Assembly (NCBI GenBank): GCA_026705765.1
Contig: JAPPAB010000153.1
Coordinates: 1 to 33,361 of the forward strand
Direction of reading: 5' to 3'
DNA: 33,361 nucleotides
Origin: Gemmatimonadota bacterium
GTDB taxonomy: Bacteria > Latescibacterota > UBA2968
Shown: positions 25,178 through 32,641 of the stretch, one piece after another
Position numbering within the stretch: the first letter of the stretch is position 1
How the letters are laid out: each line of letters opens with the position of its first letter
The notes under the pieces: generated by a model
Database searches by the model: none
Told to the model about the DNA's origin: nothing
What the model saw: the letters and a program-made list of their open reading frames with translations, nothing else
Translations under genes and position numbers: made by a program

Positions 25178-25642
25178 CTATTTCAAAATATCCAAATCCA
25201 GAATTTTCTGTACATCGGCCTTCACTTGCACAGGCACGCGAAACCGATAGCTCTTTCGTTGAGCAATGAGTTCCAAATCGCGCTCTGTGCGCCACACATA
25301 TCTCGAAAAACGCTGCCAGGGCATGTAGCGCATGCCCATCAGCAATCCGCGCGTGCTCATGGTCACGCGAATGGTAGCATACGCGATATAAAAAAACTCG
25401 ATAGAAAGCAAAAAACCGAACAATTGCGGCACAAATCCCACGCCATCTGAGATCGCAGCCCCCCGAAACAGCACAATACCCCCCGTCACAATCAAAAGCA
25501 CATCCCATCGCTTCTGCAAAAAAACCACCACAGGCTCCTGTGCACTGGACACATGACGCCGCAGTCGCCAATAGGCTACAATAGACGCGCCCAATAAAAC
25601 GGGAGCGAGAATTAACACGATTTTTATAAGTGTCAAAGACAT
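25178..25642 (-). CDS. Three-helix membrane protein with PH-like C-terminus, unknown function
   Basis: The product is 154 residues. ATG 25642 begins one base after the menG stop, implying coupled translation. Hydrophobic segments lie at about 4-25, 46-62 and 69-92, followed by a soluble end (TRGLLMGMRYMPWQRFSRYVW) that looks like small bacterial PH-like membrane proteins (DUF5673-type). I cannot name a function. The frame opening at 25681 overlaps menG and is not used. The menG-membrane protein-argS order may only reflect transcriptional convenience. Confidence 0.7.
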   Translation of the reverse strand: MSLTLIKIVLILAPVLLGASIVAYWRLRRHVSSAQEPVVVFLQKRWDVLLIVTGGIVLFRGAAISDGVGFVPQLFGFLLSIEFFYIAYATIRVTMSTRGLLMGMRYMPWQRFSRYVWRTERDLELIAQRKSYRFRVPVQVKADVQKILDLDILK

Positions 25643-25643
25643 G

Positions 25644-26405
25644 TTACGATTTCGACGCCAGATAAATGGTTGCAATCCCAAAACTCAACCGAACCGCCTG
25701 TATATCGACAAATCCCGCATCGAATAACCGCCTGCAAAAATCATCACCTTCGGGAAAACGCATCACAGATTCATACAAATAGCGGTAGGCATTCGGATCG
25801 CGAGAAACCATGTGCCCAATACGGGGCAAAATACGCTGAAAATAAAAATTATAAAGGCCGCGGAACACAGGGGTTCGCGGCCTTGAAAACTCCAGCACAG
25901 CCACGCGCCCACCCACCTTGAGCACGCGGCACATCTCGCTCAGGGCCGTTTCCAACTCGGCCACATTGCGAATGCCAAATCCGATTGTCACGCCGTCAAA
26001 TATCCCCTCACCAAAGGGAAGACACTCCCCATCGCCACACAGAAATGCGACCGGATTTGCTCGCGACTCATTTTTTTTTATACCCTCACGCAACATTGGC
26101 ACCGAAGGATCGACGCCGATCACCTGAATATCGCCAGCGCGCTTGCCGCATTCAAACCCTAAATCACCCGTGCCCGTAGCCAGATCCAAAATTCGCCACT
26201 TAGGCTCGGGTTGCAATCGGTCAATCGTCTTTTTTCGCCACAAAATATCAATGCCCAGACTCAACAGGTGGTTGAGCAAATCGTATCTACGGGCAATCCC
26301 GTCAAACATCTGTCGCACAAAAGCGCGCTTGGCTTCTGGTTCGGGCAACACATCGCGCGCGATACCCGCAGGGGCTTCAGGGCTATGCCTGTGTTCACAT
26401 TTCAT
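25644..26405 (-). CDS. menG: Demethylmenaquinone methyltransferase
   Basis: The product is 253 residues from ATG 26405. A TTG nine bases upstream is possible, and no strong ribosome binding site is seen. It is a SAM-dependent methyltransferase of the UbiE/MenG family making menaquinone from demethylmenaquinone. ILDLATGTGDLGFECG is SAM motif I, and GVDPSVPML, GDGECLPFGEGIFDGVTIGFGIRNV and RVLKVGGRVAVLEFSRP are the family signatures, with YLYESVMRFP near the end. The N-terminal 25 residues are extra. It implies quinone-based respiration and draws on chorismate, which matches the shikimate genes around it. Confidence 0.9.
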   Translation of the reverse strand: MKCEHRHSPEAPAGIARDVLPEPEAKRAFVRQMFDGIARRYDLLNHLLSLGIDILWRKKTIDRLQPEPKWRILDLATGTGDLGFECGKRAGDIQVIGVDPSVPMLREGIKKNESRANPVAFLCGDGECLPFGEGIFDGVTIGFGIRNVAELETALSEMCRVLKVGGRVAVLEFSRPRTPVFRGLYNFYFQRILPRIGHMVSRDPNAYRYLYESVMRFPEGDDFCRRLFDAGFVDIQAVRLSFGIATIYLASKS

Positions 26406-26443
26406 CAACGTCAAAGCTCGCAGTGGTTTTGGGCGGCGGGGAC

Positions 26444-26482
26444 AATTCTTAATTCTTAATTCCTAATTCTTAATTGAATTCC
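26444..26482. repeat. Heptameric AATTCTT tandem repeat over the aroE stop codon
   Basis: Four tandem heptamers AATTCTT, AATTCTT, AATTCCT and AATTCTT (26444-26471) are followed by AATTGAATTCCCC. The flanks GGGGACAATTC and GAATTCCCC form an imperfect inverted pair. The aroE stop (26463-26465) and its last codons (NSIKN) lie inside the array. Menaquinone gene menG starts 40 bases downstream on the minus strand. Confidence 0.8.
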
Positions 26483-27341
26483 CCACCCGTTTGACAACAA
26501 CATCTTTCATCACATCAGTCGGTGGCTCAACACCTGTCCAGATCGCAAAAGACCGCGCCCCTTGAAAAACCAGCATATCCAGCCCCCCAAAGGCCGGTGC
26601 TCCAACCGATTGAAACGCGCGCATCAACTGCGTATCCAGCGGATTGAACACCGTATCGTAAAGCACCAGATCCGGATGGACAGCGCGCACATCGGCAAGG
26701 GGCGAGGCATTGACCTCGGGATACATCCCCAGCGAAGTGGTATTCACAACCACGCCCGCATCGGCAAACGCCCTGCATTGCGCATCGGCATCCAGCGCAC
26801 CCACATCCATTTTTGTACCAGTTATTTTTTCCATATCCACCGCCAGAGCCTCGGCTCGCCCGACCGTGCGATTCAAAATCGTCACCCGCTGCACCCCATC
26901 TTGCGTCCCCAGCGCATACGTCACAGCGCGGGCCGCCCCACCTGCGCCGAGCACCACGCAATGCGCGGGAAATGTCACAATCCCCGCAATATCGCGCAAT
27001 GCCGTCAAGACGCCATAGACATCCGTATTGTATCCGACCAGTTCATCGTCTTCGCGCGAAATAGTATTGACCGCACCCACGGCCAGTGCTTCTTCTGAAA
27101 TGCGGTCCAGGTGTTCCATCACCGCCAGCTTGTGCGGAATAGTCACATTTAACCCGCGCATATTCAGCCCGCGCAACCCCTTCATCGCCTCGCCCACGCG
27201 GTCGGGCAACACGTGAAAAGCCACATAACAATAATCCACATCTAATGCGGCGATTGCAGCATTGTGCATATCGGGAGAAAACGAATGAGCCACCGGGTCG
27301 CCAATAACGCCCAGCACCTGACTTGTTGCGCGAATATTCAT
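26463..27341 (-). CDS. aroE: Shikimate dehydrogenase (NADP+)
   Basis: The product is 292 residues from ATG 27341. AAGG lies five bases upstream, and the start overlaps the stop of the 51-residue gene as TGATG, so translation is coupled. AroE reduces 3-dehydroshikimate to shikimate. Shikimate-side residues are the serines in AHSFSP, K71 in NVTIPHK and D107 in YNTDVYG. VLGAGGAARAV is the NADP loop and NRTVGRA the phosphate-side arginine motif. MLVFQGARSF carries the conserved glutamine. The length is slightly above average. The C-terminal tail comes from a tandem repeat. Confidence 0.95.
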   Translation of the reverse strand: MNIRATSQVLGVIGDPVAHSFSPDMHNAAIAALDVDYCYVAFHVLPDRVGEAMKGLRGLNMRGLNVTIPHKLAVMEHLDRISEEALAVGAVNTISREDDELVGYNTDVYGVLTALRDIAGIVTFPAHCVVLGAGGAARAVTYALGTQDGVQRVTILNRTVGRAEALAVDMEKITGTKMDVGALDADAQCRAFADAGVVVNTTSLGMYPEVNASPLADVRAVHPDLVLYDTVFNPLDTQLMRAFQSVGAPAFGGLDMLVFQGARSFAIWTGVEPPTDVMKDVVVKRVGNSIKN

Positions 27342-27496
27342 CAAGACCTTCGACTGCCATCCAGCAAATCATTTACAAACTCGTCAGCAATATCAAAACT
27401 CTCCTTCCACGAGCAGTTGTATGTATAGCGTATAAATGCCACACCGCCCAGGATCATCAAAATCGCAAATAGCGCGAGCTTAAAAAGTATCTTCAT
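27341..27496 (-). CDS. 51-residue membrane-anchored peptide coupled to aroE
   Basis: ATG 27496 has GAGGG five bases upstream. Its first 17 bases overlap the end of the EPSP-synthase-like gene, and its stop overlaps the aroE start as TGATG, so all three genes are chained. The peptide starts MKILFKLALFAILMILGGVAF, a single hydrophobic span or uncleaved anchor, then RYTYNCSWKESFDIADEFVNDLLDGSRRS, a short acidic amphipathic helix with one cysteine. I know no family. An assembly or regulatory role for the shikimate enzymes, or simply coupling of translation, are possible explanations. Confidence 0.65.
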   Translation of the reverse strand: MKILFKLALFAILMILGGVAFIRYTYNCSWKESFDIADEFVNDLLDGSRRS

Positions 27497-28151
27497 ATTT
27501 TCCCTCTTTTGGTTGAACAACAGTAGATAAACAATCGAATAACCCGGCAAAATCTCGGCACATATCGCCCGTATTTGACACCCGAGTTTCGCCCGCGGCT
27601 ACCAATCCCGCCAGAGCAAAGGCCAATCCCGTGAGGGCATCGCCGCCAGCATCGACCTCTATGCCCTCAAGGCGCACAGGTCCTTGCACCACCAGGCCAT
27701 CGGGCATTTCGCCTACCTTAGCCCCCATTTGACGCAAATTTTGAATCGTCAGTGATAGGCGGTCAACCTCTCCCTGGCGCAAGCCCTCACCATCTCGAAT
27801 AACCGTTTCGCCCGCGGCTTGCGTACCCATCACAGCGAGAAAAGGCACTTCACAAATAAATAGATCGGTCTGCTCGCCCCCTATGCGCGTGCGCCGCAAT
27901 TCAGACCCCTGAACTTTAACCGTACGCGTCACTTTTGACTTTGATCGCGTCACCTGAATATCCAATTGTGCATTCAACCGCCGCAACAAATCCAATGCGC
28001 GGCGGGTCTTCCAATCATCACCCACGCAGTGAAGGGTCAAATCCGACTGCGATAACATCGCCGCAGCACCGAGCAAATAAAGCGTGGTCTCGGGATCCCC
28101 CGGCACATCGCATTCTCCAATAAGCCCACGCGCTTCCTTTACCTCATACAT
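27480..28151 (-). CDS. Half-length EPSP synthase (AroA)-like protein, catalytic residues lost
   Basis: The product is 223 residues from ATG 28151 with AGAGGGG upstream. EPSP synthases are about 430 residues; this aligns only with the C-terminal half: DVPGDPETTLYLLGAAAML, HCVGDDWKTRRALDLLRRL, EVPFLAVMGTQAAGETVIRDGEGL, LRQMGAKVGEMPDGLVVQG and DFAGLFDCL. The catalytic Asp (E. coli D313) is replaced by C100, K340 by G127, and the DHR motif (R386) by DAL. E128 and R131 remain. The N-terminal half, with its GDKSISHR-type motif, is absent from the window. It sits where aroA normally follows tyrA, ten bases after tyrA. It may be a non-catalytic paralog or regulatory relic. Confidence 0.75.
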   Translation of the reverse strand: MYEVKEARGLIGECDVPGDPETTLYLLGAAAMLSQSDLTLHCVGDDWKTRRALDLLRRLNAQLDIQVTRSKSKVTRTVKVQGSELRRTRIGGEQTDLFICEVPFLAVMGTQAAGETVIRDGEGLRQGEVDRLSLTIQNLRQMGAKVGEMPDGLVVQGPVRLEGIEVDAGGDALTGLAFALAGLVAAGETRVSNTGDMCRDFAGLFDCLSTVVQPKEGKYEDTF

Positions 28152-28161
28152 ACTTACCCCT

Positions 28162-29271
28162 CTAACGCAACCGCACTTGGTAACCCGCATCTCGCAAAAT
28201 ACCGACAGACCGGTCGGCTTCCTCCTCCTGCCCAAACCCCATCCGAATCGTCCCCCCTTCGCCTTCGCGTACCTTCAACACCTCGATATCTTCAATATTA
28301 ATTCCTTCAGCAGATAAACGCGAGGCAACATCGGCAATCACACCGGGTTTGTCTTCTACCACCAGCAAAATTTCGTGAAGCGGATGCAAAAACCCCTTGG
28401 AATCTCTGGGAATCTCCCCGCGAATGCGATTGGCATAATCAAAATCTTCTGATAACGCTTCCCGATCCACCTTATCTCGTATCGCCACAAGCGCGTCGAG
28501 ATACGCATCGATCATCTCGCGAATAGGACCGGCATTCGTCTGACAAATATCCCGCCACATCGCAAACGGACTGGAGGCAATACGCGTCAAATCGCGGAAC
28601 CCACCCGCTGCCATTTGCAAGGGAAGGCCATCGGCCTCATTGAGCCTGCCCACCAATCCCACGAGCGTGGTAGCCATCATCTGCGGCAAATGACTCACCG
28701 TCGCAGCGACCCGATCATGGGTTTCGGCCTCCATACGCATAGAACGCGCACCAATGCATTGCACCAGTGCTGCAAGCGCATCCACAATTTCGTCGGAAAC
28801 ACCGCTTGCGGGCGTAAGCACATAAAGCGCGTTTTCAAACAAAAAAGGATCGGCTGCGCCCACGCCGCTCTTTTCTGACCCCGCCATAGGATGCCCGCCC
28901 ACAAAATGTACATCTTCACGCGCAACCCGTTCTGCACAGGCGACAATCGCGCCCTTTGTGCTACCCACATCTGTAATAATACAACCCGGCGAGGCCGCTC
29001 GCACAACCGCAGGCAACTGCTCCAGAATACGCACAATGGGCGAACACAAAAATACCAGATCTGACCGCTTTACGCCATTGTCCATCGCGTCGTATTCATA
29101 GCCACTGTCGATCACATCAAGCGCATGGGCTTCTCGCAGGGTCTCTGCGCGACTAATACCAATAATCTCGCGCCCAATTCCCAGTCGCTTAAACGCCAAC
29201 CCCAGCGACCCACCAATCAACCCCACACCCACAATGGCAATCGCGGCATCTGTAAACGGAGGATCGTTCAT
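28162..29271 (-). CDS. tyrA: Prephenate dehydrogenase with C-terminal ACT domain
   Basis: The product is 369 residues from ATG 29271. TyrA oxidises prephenate to 4-hydroxyphenylpyruvate for tyrosine. The NAD loop is GVGLIGGSLGLA (15-26). DVGSTKG, GGHPMAGSEKSG and ATVSHLPQMMA are substrate and catalytic motifs, with the last holding the conserved histidine, and AAGGFRDLTRIASS is typical. From about 295 an ACT domain follows (LLVVEDKPGVIADVASRL, INIEDIEVLKV), probably for feedback by an aromatic amino acid. It lies 27 bases after DAHP synthase. Confidence 0.94.
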   Translation of the reverse strand: MNDPPFTDAAIAIVGVGLIGGSLGLAFKRLGIGREIIGISRAETLREAHALDVIDSGYEYDAMDNGVKRSDLVFLCSPIVRILEQLPAVVRAASPGCIITDVGSTKGAIVACAERVAREDVHFVGGHPMAGSEKSGVGAADPFLFENALYVLTPASGVSDEIVDALAALVQCIGARSMRMEAETHDRVAATVSHLPQMMATTLVGLVGRLNEADGLPLQMAAGGFRDLTRIASSPFAMWRDICQTNAGPIREMIDAYLDALVAIRDKVDREALSEDFDYANRIRGEIPRDSKGFLHPLHEILLVVEDKPGVIADVASRLSAEGINIEDIEVLKVREGEGGTIRMGFGQEEEADRSVGILRDAGYQVRLR

Positions 29272-29298
29272 ACAAATAACCTGATACGATATAAAATA

Positions 29299-30324
29299 CT
29301 AAACCAGACCCGCCAGGTCCTTCACAAACACTTCCGTATCTTCCCACCCCAAGCACGGGTCAGTGATGGATTTCCCAAATATCCCCTCTTCGGGTTTTTG
29401 CGCGCCCTCTTCCAGATAACTCTCCACCATCAACCCACGCACCACATTGTGAAGCAGCGCGGAATGGCGGCGGCTGCGCATCACCTCCAGACCAATGCGC
29501 GGCTGTTCGGAAAACGTTTTATCTGAATTATTGTGATTGGTATCCACAATAATCGTCGGATTGCCCAACTTGCGCGCCAGATATTCCTCGGCAACATGCA
29601 TCAAATCTTCGTAGTGATAATTGGGTATGCTTCGCCCATTATACGACATCCCGCGCAACACCGCATGCGTCAGCGGATTGCCCGACGTGCCGACCTCCCA
29701 GCCATTGTGAAAAAATACATGCGGAATTTGCGCGGCATAAATGGCATTGAACATCACATCCAGATCGCCACCCGTTGGATTTTTCATCCCCGCAGGCACA
29801 TCGACGCCGCTAATAGTCAGGCGATGATTCTGATTTTCAACAGACCGCGCCCCCACGGCAATATAACTCAGCAAATCCTCCACATAAGGCAAATTCGAAG
29901 GATAGAGCATCTCATCCGCCGCCGTCAAATGCGACTCGCGAAAAGCGCGAATCTGCATCTGCCGAATGGTCTTAATCCCAACAACCATATCGGGCATACC
30001 TTCAGGGTCGGGCTGATGGGCCATGCCCTTATACCCTTCGCCAGTCGTGCGCGGCTTATTGGTATAAATCCGCGGCACGAGCACCAGCTTGTCCATCACC
30101 TGCTCTTGGAGCCGCGCCAGGCGATTCACATATTCGCACACCGCATCGACATTGTGAGCCGAGCACGGACCAATAACCAACAAAAACTTATCGCTCTTGC
30201 GCTCAAAAATAGCCCGAATCTCGGCATCGCGTTCTTCTTTCTTAGCCTTCAAATCATCGGGTAGCGGCAAAACATCCTGGATTTTTTCTGCACTGGGAAT
30301 GGGCTGAATCTGTTTGAAACTCAT
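29299..30324 (-). CDS. 3-deoxy-7-phosphoheptulonate (DAHP) synthase, class I AroG type
   Basis: The product is 341 residues from ATG 30324, with AAGGT six bases upstream; the longer frame from 30384 overlaps the chorismate mutase gene. It condenses PEP and erythrose 4-phosphate as the first shikimate step. Motifs are LLVIGPCSAHN, RIYTNKPRTTGEGYKG, ENQNHRLTISGVDVPAGMKNP and DTNHNNSDK, which parallel the E. coli AroFGH PxKPRTTxGWKG and DxSHxNSxK motifs with several substitutions. It is clearly of the AroFGH class but divergent, so its feedback inhibitor cannot be told. A separate chorismate mutase gene lies 13 bases upstream and may act in complex with it. Confidence 0.92.
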   Translation of the reverse strand: MSFKQIQPIPSAEKIQDVLPLPDDLKAKKEERDAEIRAIFERKSDKFLLVIGPCSAHNVDAVCEYVNRLARLQEQVMDKLVLVPRIYTNKPRTTGEGYKGMAHQPDPEGMPDMVVGIKTIRQMQIRAFRESHLTAADEMLYPSNLPYVEDLLSYIAVGARSVENQNHRLTISGVDVPAGMKNPTGGDLDVMFNAIYAAQIPHVFFHNGWEVGTSGNPLTHAVLRGMSYNGRSIPNYHYEDLMHVAEEYLARKLGNPTIIVDTNHNNSDKTFSEQPRIGLEVMRSRRHSALLHNVVRGLMVESYLEEGAQKPEEGIFGKSITDPCLGWEDTEVFVKDLAGLV

Positions 30325-30337
30325 AATAGTACCTTTT

Positions 30338-30619
30338 TTAAGACTCTGAATCTGAGTGATCTTCTTCCAACCGCAGTGACTCATCGATAATCTGTCTAAA
30401 AATGCGTTGCGCTGCTTCGTGACTCAAAGGACCGCCATTCAACTCGCGAATGCGGTTGAGAATCAGGGTTTCTCGTTCAGGGGCATGCAAGGGCAAACCC
30501 TCGGCACGCTTAATTTTTCCCACAGACAGCGCATACCGGGCACGCTCATTGAGCAACTCGAGAATCTGATCATCTAAAGCATCGATTTTCTCGCGCCAGA
30601 AATCCAGATCCTTCTCCAT
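30338..30619 (-). CDS. Chorismate mutase, AroQ type, stand-alone
   Basis: The product is 93 residues from ATG 30619, three bases after the trpA stop. It is a helical AroQ domain that turns chorismate into prephenate. WREKIDALDDQILELLNERAR supplies R9 and R26, KIKR holds K37 (the E. coli P-protein K39 equivalent), and the PERETLIL segment holds the active-site glutamate. The final acidic tail (EEDHSDSES) is extra. In other bacteria this domain is fused to prephenate dehydratase or to DAHP synthase; here it is free, next to DAHP synthase. Confidence 0.9.
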   Translation of the reverse strand: MEKDLDFWREKIDALDDQILELLNERARYALSVGKIKRAEGLPLHAPERETLILNRIRELNGGPLSHEAAQRIFRQIIDESLRLEEDHSDSES

Positions 30620-30622
30620 AAC

Positions 30623-31423
30623 CTACACACCTTCTCTCAAAGGGCCGATCAAAGACCCGACAAAAGCACCCACCTTTGAAACCAGACCGGCATCGCCCTG
30701 GTACTCGCCAATACGACGCACAATCGCACTACCAACCACAACCGCATCGGCATACCGCGCAATTTCCGACACATGCTCGGGCGTTGAAATACCAAATCCA
30801 ACGGCAATGGGCATATCTGTGTACTGGCATATCGCAGACACCTTGTTTTGAATTTCATCGGCCAGAGAATCGCGCTCTCCCGTCACCCCGGTACGCGACA
30901 CATAATAGACAAAACCCCTCGTATGCGATGCAATCAGCCTCATCCGATCATCGCGTGTAGTCGGTGTCACGAGAAAAATCGTATCCAGCCCATGCACATC
31001 CATCTGTGCCTTGTAATCGCTGCCCTCTTCCGGAGGCAGATCCAGCATCAGAACACCATCCACCCCCACATCTGCGGCGCGTTTTACAAAGCGCTCCACA
31101 CCGTAGCGATGAATCGGATTATAATACGTAAACAGCACAATGGGTATTTCGGTCTCAGTCCGCACATCTGCAACCATAGACAACACGCCCTCGAGCGTTG
31201 CACCAGCGGCCAAAGCGCGTTGCGACGCCTCCTGAATCACGGGACCATCGGCCAGAGGATCTGAAAAGGGAACACCCAGTTCCAGGACATCCACACCTCG
31301 CCGATCCAGTTCCAACACCACCTGATGCGTGGTATTTAAGTCCGGATCGCCCGCAGTAATATACGCGACAAATCCCGTCCTCCCCACTTTTCTCAAATCT
31401 TCAAACCGCTGTCCAATCCGCAT
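30623..31423 (-). CDS. trpA: Tryptophan synthase alpha chain
   Basis: The product is 266 residues. Two ATGs (31426 and 31423) follow GGAG; 31423 has the better spacing and overlaps the trpB stop as TGATG, the same coupling found in E. coli. TrpA cleaves indole-3-glycerol phosphate and feeds indole to TrpB. Catalytic E48 and D59 are in VLELGVPFSDPLADG. YYVSRTGVTG and VGFGISTPEH form the phosphate site, and VVGSAIV closes the barrel. It is full length. Upstream tryptophan genes (trpEGDCF) are not in the window. Confidence 0.95.
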   Translation of the reverse strand: MRIGQRFEDLRKVGRTGFVAYITAGDPDLNTTHQVVLELDRRGVDVLELGVPFSDPLADGPVIQEASQRALAAGATLEGVLSMVADVRTETEIPIVLFTYYNPIHRYGVERFVKRAADVGVDGVLMLDLPPEEGSDYKAQMDVHGLDTIFLVTPTTRDDRMRLIASHTRGFVYYVSRTGVTGERDSLADEIQNKVSAICQYTDMPIAVGFGISTPEHVSEIARYADAVVVGSAIVRRIGEYQGDAGLVSKVGAFVGSLIGPLREGV

Positions 31424-32628
31424 CATCTCACTCCTTCGATAAACCGCGCCGCTTGCTGCACATCTTTGTCCCCGCGTCCCGATAAATTGACCACCACAAT
31501 CTGATCTCGACTCATCTCGGGTGCCAACTTGCAAACATGGGCAATAGCGTGTGAACTCTCCAGTGCGGGAATAATCCCTTCGGTATGACTGAGCAACTCA
31601 AAAGCACTGAGCGCTTCCTCATCCGTCGCATACGTATAAGCCGTACGCGCCATATCTCGCAAATAACAATGCTCTGGCCCCACGCCCGAATAATCGAGAC
31701 CAGCCGACACCGAATGCGTCAATGCGATTTGCCCATCATCATCTTGCAACACATAAATGCGCGCACCGTGCAAAACCCCCAAATCGCCACCATTAAACCG
31801 CGCAGCGTGCTCGCCAGACTCGATACCGTGCCCGCCGGCCTCCACACCGATCATCTGCACATCGGCATCATCTAAAAAAGCGTGAAACAACCCGATAGAA
31901 TTGCTACCCCCGCCCACACAGGCGACGAGTACATCGGGCAATCGGCCTTCTCTCTCCAAAATTTGAGCGCGAGCTTCAACGCCAATAACCCGCTGAAAAT
32001 CGCGCACGATCATCGGATACGGGTGCGGTCCCAAAACCGAACCAAAAATGTAAAACGTATCCTCCACATTGGTCACCCAATCGCGGATGGCCTCGTTGAT
32101 CGCATCCTTCAGGGTTTTGCTACCCGAATGGACACCCGTAACTTTCGCACCCAGGAGTCGCATGCGGAACACATTGAGCGCTTGCCGTTCCATATCTTCA
32201 ACACCCATGTAAATTTCGCATTTGAGACCAAACATCGCCGCCACAGTTGCCGTTGCCACGCCGTGTTGCCCAGCACCAGTCTCGGCAATAATCCGCGTTT
32301 TGCCCATTCGGTTGGCGAGCAAAATCTGTCCCATAGCGTGATTGATTTTATGCGCCCCCGTATGGGCGAGATCCTCGCGCTTGAGATAAATTTTAGGCCC
32401 GCCGAGTTCTTCTGTCAACCGCTCGGCAAAATAAAGCGGCGTGGGCCGCCCGACGTACTCGCCCAGATATCGATCCAGTTCAGCCCAAAACTCGGGATCG
32501 CGCTTTGCCTGCCAATAAGCCGCCTCCAGGTCTTCCAACAGCGCCATAAGCGTCTCGGGCACATACTGCCCACCATAAGGCCCAAAATGCCCGCGCGCAT
32601 CGGGCAAATCACTCGCATTTACAGCCAT
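31423..32628 (-). CDS. trpB: Tryptophan synthase beta chain
   Basis: The product is 401 residues from ATG 32628, with GGGGA upstream; longer frames lack a ribosome binding site. TrpB joins indole and serine using PLP. K94 in [14 protein letters not shown] is the PLP lysine. [11 protein letters not shown] and YLKREDL are N-terminal motifs. [14 protein letters not shown] is the beta-replacement loop with the catalytic glutamate, and [10 protein letters not shown] binds the PLP phosphate. It is the canonical TrpB1 type with intact TrpA contacts. It precedes trpA with a four-base overlap. Confidence 0.96.
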   Translation of the reverse strand: MAVNASDLPDARGHFGPYGGQYVPETLMALLEDLEAAYWQAKRDPEFWAELDRYLGEYVGRPTPLYFAERLTEELGGPKIYLKREDLAHTGAHKINHAMGQILLANRMGKTRIIAETGAGQHGVATATVAAMFGLKCEIYMGVEDMERQALNVFRMRLLGAKVTGVHSGSKTLKDAINEAIRDWVTNVEDTFYIFGSVLGPHPYPMIVRDFQRVIGVEARAQILEREGRLPDVLVACVGGGSNSIGLFHAFLDDADVQMIGVEAGGHGIESGEHAARFNGGDLGVLHGARIYVLQDDDGQIALTHSVSAGLDYSGVGPEHCYLRDMARTAYTYATDEEALSAFELLSHTEGIIPALESSHAIAHVCKLAPEMSRDQIVVVNLSGRGDKDVQQAARFIEGVR

Positions 32629-32641
32629 ATTGTATATCCCC

